Position numbers and translations under genes: made by a program. From the NCBI GenBank assembly GCA_041480065.1, contig JBGOZF010000007.1, positions 1 to 64,000 on the forward strand: 64,000 bases of DNA, in the 5' to 3' direction. This document shows, one piece after another, positions 43,919 through 51,419 of the stretch. Every line of letters starts with the position of its first letter. Positions within the stretch are counted from its first letter, which is position 1. The stretch comes from Fen-999 sp041480065 (lineage in GTDB: Bacteria; Pseudomonadota; Gammaproteobacteria; Burkholderiales; Rhodocyclaceae). The notes below the pieces were generated by a model. It was given only the letters and a program-made list of their open reading frames with translations. It ran no database searches and was not told where the DNA came from.

Positions 43919-44932
43919 CAATTGGCGGATCGGCGCCGGCAGCGGCGCCGAGCGCAGTGCCTCGGTGTCGAGCCAACGCGCTGTGCCGTCCGCCACCTGA
44001 GGCAGGACTTCCACCTCGCACAGAAGCGGGCACAGACGCAGCCGGAAATGGGTGAAGGCGTGTGTCGCCACCGGCATTGCCTGCGACGAGACGATCAGGC
44101 AACCCAGGCGCACGGCCGCCTTGGTGATGTCGGCGTCGACGGGAAGCTCAGGCAGCGACAGCAACCCGCCCCAGATTCCGGACGGGGGGCGTTGCTCCAG
44201 CAACACCCGGCCATCGCGCACCAGCAGCAGCACAACGACCTCCCGCTCCGGCAGGGCCTTCCGCGGCCGAGCGGCCGGCAGTTCATTTGCACGTCCTTCC
44301 CGGTGCGCGACGCAGTCGGTGGACAGTGGGCACTTGCCACAATCAGGCCGGCTGCGCGTGCAGATCGTCGCGCCCAGATCCATCTGCGCCTGGATGTAAG
44401 CGCCGACTTCTGTTTCAGGCAGCAGTGTTTCGGCGAGCCGCCAGAGTTCGCGCTCCACTGCCGGCGCATTGGGGAACCCGTTGATGCCGGCGTGGCGACA
44501 GAGCAGGCGCTTGACGTTGCCGTCGAGGATGGGCACCCGGGCGCCGAAGCAGAAGACTGCGATCGCGTTGGCGGTGGAGCGGCCGATGCCGGGTAGTCTC
44601 GCGATGCTCGCCGCGTCGTGCGGAAATGCGCCGCCATGCTCGCGCACCAGCACTAGCGCACATGCGTGCAGGTTGCGCGCGCGGGCGTAGTAGCCGAGCC
44701 CGCTCCAGAGCGCCATCACGTCGTCGACCGGCGCTGCTGCCAGAGCCGCGAGATCGGGAAAGCGATCCAGAAAGCGCTGATAGTAGGGAATGACGGTGCC
44801 GACCTGCGTCTGCTGGAGCATGATCTCCGACAGCCAGACGCGATAAGGGTCGCGGGTGTTCTGCCACGGCAGGTCGTGGCGGCCGTGATGCTTCTGCCAG
44901 CGGATCAGGCAGGCGGCAAGATCCTTGTTCAC
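43886..44932 (-). CDS. mutY: A/G-specific adenine DNA glycosylase
   Basis: MutY removes adenine mispaired with 8-oxoguanine. The 348-residue protein has the helix-hairpin-helix glycosylase domain with SEIMLQQTQVGTVIPYY (catalytic Glu), LPGIGRSTANAIAVF and ILDGNVKRLLCR (catalytic Asp). The 4Fe-4S loop CTRSRPDCGKCPLSTDC and a C-terminal NUDIX-like 8-oxoG recognition domain follow. The start codon is a GTG at 44932 with no strong Shine-Dalgarno. An imperfect 17-bp inverted repeat lies just upstream. The 3' end overlaps the convergent carbonic-anhydrase-like gene by 33 bp. Confidence 0.95.
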   Translation of the reverse strand: MNKDLAACLIRWQKHHGRHDLPWQNTRDPYRVWLSEIMLQQTQVGTVIPYYQRFLDRFPDLAALAAAPVDDVMALWSGLGYYARARNLHACALVLVREHGGAFPHDAASIARLPGIGRSTANAIAVFCFGARVPILDGNVKRLLCRHAGINGFPNAPAVERELWRLAETLLPETEVGAYIQAQMDLGATICTRSRPDCGKCPLSTDCVAHREGRANELPAARPRKALPEREVVVLLLVRDGRVLLEQRPPSGIWGGLLSLPELPVDADITKAAVRLGCLIVSSQAMPVATHAFTHFRLRLCPLLCEVEVLPQVADGTARWLDTEALRSAPLPAPIRQLLTTLFDQPPV

Positions 44933-44941
44933 CGCCAGGTA

Positions 44942-45005
44942 CGCAAAGGACGCGAAGGTGAATTCCCGATCATTGCTTTCCTTTGTGTCCTTGGCGTCCT
45001 TTGCG
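44942..45005. repeat. Imperfect 17-bp inverted repeat between purT and mutY
   Basis: CGCAAAGGACGCGAAGG (44942-44958) pairs with CCTTGGCGTCCTTTGCG (44989-45005) with one mismatch. A related string CCTTTGTGTCC lies inside the loop. Repeats built from CGCAAAGGACGC units are familiar from many Betaproteobacteria. Here it fills the gap after purT and before the mutY GTG, so it may end purT transcription or fold over the mutY leader. Confidence 0.6.
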
Positions 45006-45012
45006 GTGAAAA

Positions 45013-46212
45013 CTATGCCTTCACCGGCTTCACACGTGACGCTGCCAGCTTTGCGCGGGTGCGCGCTTCGTCGGTGGTGTCGGCCGTGGCCACGGCGACG
45101 CCCATGCGCCGCTTCTTGAAACTTTCGGGCTTGCCGAACAGGCGCAGGTCGGATTCGGGCACGGCGAGCGCTTGCGCGACGCCTTCGAAAGCGATGCCGC
45201 GTGCTTCCATGCCGCCGTAAATCACTGCCGAAGCGCCCGGCCGGCGCAGCGAGACGTCGACCGGCAAACCAAGAATCGCGCGGGCGTGCAGCTCGAATTC
45301 GGACAGGCGCTGGGTAGCCAGGGTGACCAATCCGGTGTCGTGCGGCCTCGGACTCACCTCGGAGAACCAGACCTGGTCGGCCTTGATGAACAGCTCGACG
45401 CCGAAGATGCCGCGGCCGCCGAGATTGCCGGTGACGGCGGCGGCGATCTCTCGCGCGCGCGCCAGGGCCTTCGGCGTCATCGCCTGCGGCTGCCAGGATT
45501 CGACGTAGTCGCCGTTGATCTGCACGTGACCGACCGGCTCACAGAAATAGGTTTCCACCGCGCCGGTGCTGCCCACGGCGCGTACCGTGAGCTGCGTGAT
45601 CTCGTAATCGAAGTCGATGAAGCCTTCGACGATCACCCGGCCCTGGTTCACGCGACCGGAAGCGGCCGCGTAGTCCCATGCCCTGGCCACATCCTCGGGC
45701 CCACGCACCATCGACTGGCCCTTGCCGGAGGACGACATCACCGGTTTGACGATGCAGGGGTAGCCGATGCCGGCATCGATCGCGGCCTGGAGCTCGGCCA
45801 GCGAGTCGGCGAACTTGTAGGGCGATGTCGGCAGGCCGAGTTCTTCGGCGGCCAAGCGGCGTATGCCTTCGCGGTTCATGGTCAGGCGGGTGGCGCGCGC
45901 GGCCGGAATCACTTCAGCCAGACCTTCGCGCTCGATCTCGACCAGCATGTCGGTGGCGATGGCCTCGATTTCGGGCACGACGAGGTGGGGCCGTTCCTTC
46001 TCGATCAGCGCGCGCAGCGCGGCGCCGTCGGTCATGGCGATGACGTGGCTGCGGTGCGCCACCTGCATGCCGGGGGCGTCCGGGTAGCGGTCGACCGCGA
46101 TGACTTCGCAGCCCAGGCGCTGCAAGGCGATGATGACTTCCTTGCCCAGTTCGCCGCTGCCCAGCAGCATGACGCGGGTGGCGGAAGGGGAAAGCGGCGT
46201 GCCGATGCGCAT
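45013..46212 (-). CDS. purT: Formate-dependent phosphoribosylglycinamide formyltransferase
   Basis: PurT makes formylglycinamide ribonucleotide from GAR, formate and ATP, a folate-independent step in purine synthesis. The 399-residue ATP-grasp protein shows VMLLGSGELGKEV at the N-terminal Rossmann-like domain, VKPVMSSSGKGQSMV (ATP loop), VELFIKADQVWFSEVSPRPHDTG (metal site, in part) and ASAVIYGGM. The ATG at 46212 has GGAGA seven bases upstream. It precedes mutY on the same strand; a repeat separates them. Confidence 0.96.
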   Translation of the reverse strand: MRIGTPLSPSATRVMLLGSGELGKEVIIALQRLGCEVIAVDRYPDAPGMQVAHRSHVIAMTDGAALRALIEKERPHLVVPEIEAIATDMLVEIEREGLAEVIPAARATRLTMNREGIRRLAAEELGLPTSPYKFADSLAELQAAIDAGIGYPCIVKPVMSSSGKGQSMVRGPEDVARAWDYAAASGRVNQGRVIVEGFIDFDYEITQLTVRAVGSTGAVETYFCEPVGHVQINGDYVESWQPQAMTPKALARAREIAAAVTGNLGGRGIFGVELFIKADQVWFSEVSPRPHDTGLVTLATQRLSEFELHARAILGLPVDVSLRRPGASAVIYGGMEARGIAFEGVAQALAVPESDLRLFGKPESFKKRRMGVAVATADTTDEARTRAKLAASRVKPVKA

Positions 46213-46292
46213 GAAGGTCTCCTGATGGTGGTACCGAATTCTAGCCGAGCGCCTGTGCCAAATTCGCTGCGTTGCGACATAGGGAGGCAATC

Positions 46293-46520
46293 ATGAAGTT
46301 GCGCATCTTGATCGGGGCGGCCGCGTTGCTGGCCGCTGTTCTGACGCCCGCCTGAGCCCAGATGAAGGTCGGCGTCATCGCCTAGTCGACCGGTCCGGCC
46401 GCTTTCGTCGGCATTCCGCAGAAAAACACGGTGCCGCTGCTGCCGACGAAGATCGGCGATCTGGCGGTCAAGTACATCTACTACGACGATGCCTCGGATG
46501 CCACGCAGACGGTGCGGATT
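46293..46520 (+). pseudogene. Truncated branched-chain amino acid ABC substrate-binding protein
   Basis: A good Shine-Dalgarno (GGGAGG) precedes an ATG at 46293. It opens a signal peptide (MKLRILIGAAALLAAVLTPA) interrupted by TGA, then AQMKVGVIA interrupted by TAG, then STGPAAFVGIPQKNTVPLLP and VKYIYYDDASDATQTV. This is the start of a LivK-like periplasmic binding protein. Only about 75 of some 380 codons remain before the frame runs into the 3' end of the opposite-strand kinase gene. Two in-frame stops plus the truncation show it is dead; frame is otherwise kept, so decay is fairly recent. Confidence 0.85.
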
Positions 46521-46558
46521 AGTCCTTCGGCTCAAGCCGGCCGGCTCACGGTCGCGCT

Positions 46559-47953
46559 CTACTGGAATCTGTGTCTGATCCTGGCGCTGCCGCGCGCCGT
46601 CAGCGTCACGGTCTCGCGATGGGGCGGAAAGTTGGCGTTGCGGATTTCGACCACGTGCCTGCCGGGCGGCAGACGAATCTCGCGCAGGGGCGGAGAAGTT
46701 CCTTCCGACTTGCCGTCGACATAGATCTCCCCCCAAGGCGTGACCGCAAGCTGAAGCCGCGCCGTCGCCTTGGCGGCCGGGGTCCGGGTCGCTGGGCGCG
46801 TGTCCTGAGGTTCCGAAACCGCGACTGAAGCGGCCGGTTCTGTAGCCACGGCCACGGCGGTCCCGGCTTTGGCGGGCACTGCAGTCGACATCGCACGAGC
46901 CTTCTCTCGCTGAGCGACGGATCGGCCCCACATCCATCCTATGAACATCATCAGCACGGTCGCCGCGATGCCGAGAAGCAGCACGCTTGGCCGCCGCCAG
47001 AATGTCGTGCTGCTCTTCGTCTCCCAGCCTCGCGGTGGAGCTTCGCCAGCGCCGCTGCTTGCCGATTCGATTAACGTCCCATTTCCCTGCCTGGCTGGAA
47101 TCGGCGTCGCCCGCGCCGGCATGGCTCCGCAGCACCGGCGCAGGTCGGCCGCCATCTCTTCGGCATCGCGGTAACGCTCCTGAGGTTCCTTCGCCATGGC
47201 CTTGGCCACGATGCGATCGAAGTCCGGGGCCAGATTGCGCCTGCGACCGGACGGCGGCGCGGGTTGGGCATGGAGTACCTGGTAAAGAACCGCCGGCAGA
47301 TCCTCGCCCTCGAAGGGCGGCAAACCGGCAAGCATCTCGTAGACAACCGCGCCGAGAGAGAAGATGTCGGAGCGGCCGTCGACCCGCTGCCCGGCCACCT
47401 GTTCGGGCGACATGTACTTGGGCGACCCGAAGACCGCGCCAGCCAGCGTGCTCGAACTCGTCGGCAGAAGTGCGACGCCGAAGTCTGCGATCTTCGCCGA
47501 GCCGTTCGCCAGCACCATGATGTTGGCCGGCTTGATGTCGCGATGGACGACACCGTTGGCGTGGGCATAGGCGAGGCCATCGGCGACCTGGGCTGCGATG
47601 TCGGCCACTTTCTCCGCCGGCAGGACCGTGCCCGAATCGAGGATTTCGCGTAGCGACCTGCCTTCCAGCCATTCCATGGCGATGTAGGCCAACTGGTCGG
47701 TCCTGCCGACATCGTAGATGGTGACGATGTTGGGATGGTTGAGGCGGCCTGCCGATTTCGCCTCGCGGAAGAAACGGTTCTCGAAGGCTGCCACTTCGTC
47801 TTTCGACAGCCCGGCACAGGCCACTGTTTTGATGGCTACGGCACGTTCTATGAGCGGATCGCGCGCCCGGTACACGATGCCCATGGCGCCCTGGCCAACT
47901 TCCGCGACGATCTCGTAGCGACCCAAGTACCCGGGAGGAGGAATGGACGACAA
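46559..47953 (-). CDS. Membrane Ser/Thr protein kinase with PEGA domain
   Basis: This 464-residue eukaryotic-type kinase has an intact catalytic domain: Gly-loop VGQGAMGIVYRA (19-30), Lys42, HRDIKPAN (137-144), DFG (157-159) and GSPKYMSPEQ. A membrane helix (PSVLLLGIAATVLMMFIGWM) follows near residue 330. The periplasmic part ends in a PEGA domain (TPWGEIYVDGKSEGTSPPLR). It is divergent from a PP2C phosphatase gene that is followed by FHA and TssQ-like genes, the set that in other bacteria controls type VI secretion by threonine phosphorylation (PpkA/PppA/Fha). No structural tss gene lies in this window. Substrate is inferred to be the FHA protein. Confidence 0.9.
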   Translation of the reverse strand: MSSIPPPGYLGRYEIVAEVGQGAMGIVYRARDPLIERAVAIKTVACAGLSKDEVAAFENRFFREAKSAGRLNHPNIVTIYDVGRTDQLAYIAMEWLEGRSLREILDSGTVLPAEKVADIAAQVADGLAYAHANGVVHRDIKPANIMVLANGSAKIADFGVALLPTSSSTLAGAVFGSPKYMSPEQVAGQRVDGRSDIFSLGAVVYEMLAGLPPFEGEDLPAVLYQVLHAQPAPPSGRRRNLAPDFDRIVAKAMAKEPQERYRDAEEMAADLRRCCGAMPARATPIPARQGNGTLIESASSGAGEAPPRGWETKSSTTFWRRPSVLLLGIAATVLMMFIGWMWGRSVAQREKARAMSTAVPAKAGTAVAVATEPAASVAVSEPQDTRPATRTPAAKATARLQLAVTPWGEIYVDGKSEGTSPPLREIRLPPGRHVVEIRNANFPPHRETVTLTARGSARIRHRFQ

Positions 47954-48063
47954 GGCGGCTGATTCTTGTGGGTTATCGGACTGGCGACCGATCGGCCAGC
48001 CACATTAGATTCTGGTTCCATCCCTGTCAAGGAGTGCGCCGGGCAAGGGGCGCGGGTCGGGCA

Positions 48064-48072
48064 TGATATATT
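48064..48072 (+). promoter_or_regulatory. Extended -10 candidate for the phosphatase gene
   Basis: TGATATATT fits an extended -10 element (TGnTATATT), about 38 bases before the ATG of the PP2C gene. No good -35 is visible, as is allowed for extended -10 promoters. It lies in the 156-bp divergent gap between the kinase and phosphatase genes. Confidence 0.4.
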
Positions 48073-48109
48073 CTCCGGCGAACGATCCCCGCCGCATCAG
48101 CACCCCGAA

Positions 48110-48913
48110 ATGTCCCTCTATCGTCTCGAAGCAGCCAGCATCACCGACATCGGGCGGGTGCGCGCTACGAATCAGGACAGCGTCGCGGTCGACGCAGAGA
48201 GCGGCATTGCTCTCGTGGCCGACGGCATGGGGGGCCACCGGAGCGGCGAACTGGCCAGTCGCATGGCCAAGGAGATCATGCTCCCCAGGCTGCGCAGCCG
48301 GCTGGCCAAATACAAGGCCGGCCGCGGCCGGACACCGGTCGAGTATGCCGGTCGCATTGCCGGGGAAGTCAATCGGGCGATTCTCGACGCGGCACGCAAG
48401 GATCCGGCGGCGGAAGGCATGGGTACGACGCTGGCCCTGGCGCTGTTTCACGGCGAGCGGGTTACGCTGGCCCATGTCGGCGACTCGCGCATCTATCGCC
48501 TGCGGGACGGTCGCCTGGAGCTCCTGACCCGCGATGACTCCTTGCTGCGCGACCAGGTCGAGCTTGGCCTGATCGATGCGAAAAACGCCGGCGACTCGCA
48601 CAATCGGCATCTGGTGACTCAGGCATTGGGCACCGCGGAAACGGTGGCGGCACATGTGCGCGAACTGGAGAGCCGCTGCGACGACGTCTACCTGCTCTGT
48701 TCCGACGGCCTTAACGACATGGTCGGAGATGCCGATATCGAACTTGTCCTGGACACGCTGAAGACGAACCTTCCGCTCGCTGCCGCTCATCTGGTGCAAC
48801 TGGCCATCGACTGCGGCGGCTACGACAACGTGTCCGCGGTGCTGGTCAGGCTGTGCCCGGCGCCGCAGGGCGGGCCGGTCAGGCGCTGGGTCCGGCGTCT
48901 ATTTGGCAGGTGA
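48110..48913 (+). CDS. PP2C-family Ser/Thr phosphatase
   Basis: This 267-residue cytoplasmic PPM/PP2C phosphatase is similar to PppA/Stp. Metal-binding motifs are present: TNQDSV (near 20), VADGMGGHRSGE (37-48), GTTLALALF, AHVGDSRIYRLRDG, LLCSDGLNDMV and DNVSAVLVRL. The ATG at 48110 gives MSLYRLEAAS; a longer frame would start inside the divergent promoter region. The FHA gene begins 3 bp after its stop. It probably reverses the action of the divergent kinase. Confidence 0.92.
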   Translation: MSLYRLEAASITDIGRVRATNQDSVAVDAESGIALVADGMGGHRSGELASRMAKEIMLPRLRSRLAKYKAGRGRTPVEYAGRIAGEVNRAILDAARKDPAAEGMGTTLALALFHGERVTLAHVGDSRIYRLRDGRLELLTRDDSLLRDQVELGLIDAKNAGDSHNRHLVTQALGTAETVAAHVRELESRCDDVYLLCSDGLNDMVGDADIELVLDTLKTNLPLAAAHLVQLAIDCGGYDNVSAVLVRLCPAPQGGPVRRWVRRLFGR

Positions 48914-48916
48914 GCC

Positions 48917-49603
48917 ATGGCGAAACTTGTCTTGAGTTCCGGCGGCACCGTGTTGAACCAGTACTTCATCGACAAGGAGCGGCTGACCATCGGCCGTGCC
49001 GCGCATAACGACGTGATTGTCGACACGGCCGAGGCGAGCCGCGAGCATGCCGCGATCATCACCATCGGCAACGATCAGGTGATCGAGGACCTGGCGAGCG
49101 GCAACGGAACTTTCGTCAACGGCGCCCGCGTCGACCGGCACATCCTGCAACACCGGGACGTGATCGAGTTCGGCGCCTTCAGCCTCTGCTACCTGAATTC
49201 CAAGGCATCGGCCGACATGGATTTCGATCGCACCATGCTCATCGCCGCGCTGCCGGGGCGATCGGGAGCAAACGCGGACAGCGCCAAGGTCCCGGCGCCC
49301 GGCGTCCCACCGGCTCGCCGGGCGGACATTCGCTGGCCCAAGGGCTGGCTCAGGCGCCTCGCCGATGCCGACGAGAGAATCGAACTCGATCGTGTCGTGC
49401 ATCTGCTCGGACAGGCGGGAGGCCCGCGCGCGGTCGTTACGCGGCGGCCTCAGGGCTACTTCCTTAGCCATGTGGATGGTCCCGCTTCGCTGCGTATCAA
49501 CCGCGAAGCCATCGGTTCCCAGCCGAAAGCGCTGCATGACGGCGATGTCATCGAGGTGGGAGAAGAGCGGCTGGAGTTTCGCCTCGAGCCGGCCGCAGCA
49601 TGA
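48917..49603 (+). CDS. Double FHA-domain protein
   Basis: This 228-residue cytoplasmic protein has an N-terminal FHA domain (RLTIGRAAHNDVIVD, ASREHAAI, NGTFVNGARV; residues about 20-95), which binds phosphothreonine. A second, more degenerate FHA-like half follows (VVTRRPQGYFLSHVDGP, LHDGDVIEVGEERLEF; about 155-222) without the full GR/SxxH set. A short linker contains DFDRTML near 105, and the TxM threonine there is a candidate kinase site. GGCAGGTGAGCC before the ATG provides a Shine-Dalgarno. It probably links kinase output to an effector system. Confidence 0.88.
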   Translation: MAKLVLSSGGTVLNQYFIDKERLTIGRAAHNDVIVDTAEASREHAAIITIGNDQVIEDLASGNGTFVNGARVDRHILQHRDVIEFGAFSLCYLNSKASADMDFDRTMLIAALPGRSGANADSAKVPAPGVPPARRADIRWPKGWLRRLADADERIELDRVVHLLGQAGGPRAVVTRRPQGYFLSHVDGPASLRINREAIGSQPKALHDGDVIEVGEERLEFRLEPAAA

Positions 49604-49660
49604 TTTCGTCCGGCGCCGTGGTCTCTGCGCCCAATGCGCCCACGCACGGCAGCGCCTGAC

Positions 49661-50137
49661 ATGCGGGCGTCGACGCTGATCGTCCTCGCCTTGGCCGCAC
49701 CGGTCGCCGTCAGTTGCGGCATGCTGAAACGGCCGGCTTCCGATGCGCCTGCGCCGGTTGCCCAGGCGGCGCCCAGTTCGGTCGAAGCGCCCGCCTCCGC
49801 GCACCCCGAGCCGGTGCCGACGAAGAACCCGGAGAACCTTGTCGCTGCCGGCCTCGATGCCTACGAGAACGGCAACTATCCGTTGGCCGAAGCGAAGCTT
49901 AGTGCGGCACTGGAGTCGGGGAGCAGCACTGCCGAGCAGGTTACGGCGCACAAGGTCCTGGCGTTTATTGCCTGCGCCAGCAAGAGGCGGAATGCCTGCG
50001 AGAGCCATTTCCGGCAGGCGCTTTCCCTGGACCGCAAATTCATGCTCAGCGCCGCCGAGGCCGGCCACCCGGCATGGGGCCCGGTGTTCAAGAAGGTCAA
50101 GGCGGAAGCGGCCAGGAAGACGACAACGAAGAAGTAG
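49661..50137 (+). CDS. TssQ-like T6SS-associated lipoprotein
   Basis: This 158-residue protein has a signal peptide ending near SCGML (AAPVAVSC, a weak lipobox with the cysteine at 18), a Pro/Ala linker and a TPR-like helical domain. GLDAYENGNYPLAEAKLSAA, then AHKVLAFIACASKRRNACES, then FRQALSLDRKF and GHPAWGPVFKKVK match the family named TssQ in current annotation. I recognise this from memory of the pattern. The ATG at 49661 starts the signal peptide; an ATG nine codons upstream is possible. It follows the FHA gene by 57 bp and completes the kinase-phosphatase-FHA group. Confidence 0.75.
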   Translation: MRASTLIVLALAAPVAVSCGMLKRPASDAPAPVAQAAPSSVEAPASAHPEPVPTKNPENLVAAGLDAYENGNYPLAEAKLSAALESGSSTAEQVTAHKVLAFIACASKRRNACESHFRQALSLDRKFMLSAAEAGHPAWGPVFKKVKAEAARKTTTKK

Positions 50138-50169
50138 CGCGGGTTGCGGCTTGTCCCCCCGGGCCGAGG

Positions 50170-51273
50170 TCAATGCGGCGGCGTCTTCGGCGGCTGTCCT
50201 TTCGGGCTTGCGTGTCCCGCTGCCTGCGCTGCCTGTTCCATTGCCTTCCGGATCTGCCCCGCATCTCTGGCGCGCAGGCCCTCGGCCAGCGCCCGCGAGG
50301 CATCGCGGCGCTGTTCGGCGTACTGTCGCAGCGCGTCAAGTGTGGCGGCGGAAGGCGCCGCACCGCTGAGTTTCAAGGCCGACAATTCCTCGAAGCTGGC
50401 CTCATAGCGATCGGCAACGTCGGTTTCGATGCTTCCGGCCAGTTCGTCGAACGACAGTCGGCCGCGTCGTCCTTCGTCGAGAATTGCCTGCCAGCGCGCT
50501 GTGATAGTCGCGTCTTCGCCGAGGAAATCCTGGATTTCACCGCGCGCCTGCGTTTCCTCGCTCCAACGGTATTTCGGCGCCGGGATGACGGCTATCAGCG
50601 CCGCCACGGCCAGCATCAGTGCGCCGATCGCTGCGAAACGCCCGCGTCGCGGCCTCACCGCGACGCCCATCAATGTCCCGGTGAGCAGGCCGCCCAGGTG
50701 GGCCGCGTTGTCGATGCCGGGAATCAGAAGACCAAAGCCGATGGCGACGGCCGTGAATGCGGACGCACCCCAGAACAGCCAGCGGAAGTCCGCCGGGTGC
50801 ATCCGGCGGCGCTCGTGCCAGACGAAGGCGAGCAGGGCGCCGTAAACGCCGAAGATCGCACCCGAGGCGCCGCCGGAAACGGCCCCGCTGCCGTGTGCGA
50901 CCAGCGACGCCAGATTGCCCGCCAAGCCGGCGCCGAAGTAGATCAGCAGGAAACGGATGTGGCCGTACATCCGTTCGACCATGTGGCCGCCATCCCAGAG
51001 CGCCCACATGTTCATGCCCAGGTGCAGCAGGCCGAAGTGCAGGAACAGCGCGCTGCCCAGCCGCCACCATTGACCGTCCTGGGTCGCGGGGCCGAAGTTG
51101 GCGCCCCAGGCCAACTGGATGCCGTTCGACGAATGCCACAGGCCGGCGCCGGCCATCAGCGTGGCGGCAAATACCAGCAGGTTGACCACGATGATGGCCA
51201 GTGTGGCCGGCACGCGCGGTACTTCGCTGCGCAGGCGGTCGATCAGGGGGCCTTGGGAAATCGGGGGCGGCAT
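50170..51273 (-). CDS. Rhomboid-family intramembrane serine protease
   Basis: This 367-residue polytopic protein cleaves substrates within the membrane. The catalytic pair is Ser137 in GGASGAIFG and His192 in DNAAHLGGLL. HFGLLHLGMNMWALWDGG is the conserved loop/helix-2 HxxxN region. Six membrane helices span roughly residues 22-225. The 140-residue C-terminal tail is soluble, helical and charged (EETQARGEIQDFLGED, YAEQRRDASRALAEG) and unusual in length. The ATG at 51273 is used. Its end converges on the TssQ-like gene, with 32 bp between stops. Confidence 0.88.
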   Translation of the reverse strand: MPPPISQGPLIDRLRSEVPRVPATLAIIVVNLLVFAATLMAGAGLWHSSNGIQLAWGANFGPATQDGQWWRLGSALFLHFGLLHLGMNMWALWDGGHMVERMYGHIRFLLIYFGAGLAGNLASLVAHGSGAVSGGASGAIFGVYGALLAFVWHERRRMHPADFRWLFWGASAFTAVAIGFGLLIPGIDNAAHLGGLLTGTLMGVAVRPRRGRFAAIGALMLAVAALIAVIPAPKYRWSEETQARGEIQDFLGEDATITARWQAILDEGRRGRLSFDELAGSIETDVADRYEASFEELSALKLSGAAPSAATLDALRQYAEQRRDASRALAEGLRARDAGQIRKAMEQAAQAAGHASPKGQPPKTPPH

Positions 51274-51419
51274 CGGGCGGGATGGAGATTGATGGAACGT
51301 TGTGGTGTCTCTGAGAGCGAATTTAGCATTTCCTCCCGGCACCGGTCGTCGATACCCGACTCGCCCCTGTTGCCCTCAGCCTGTAAAATCCTTTTCGCAC
51401 CGCATTATCACGACAAACC

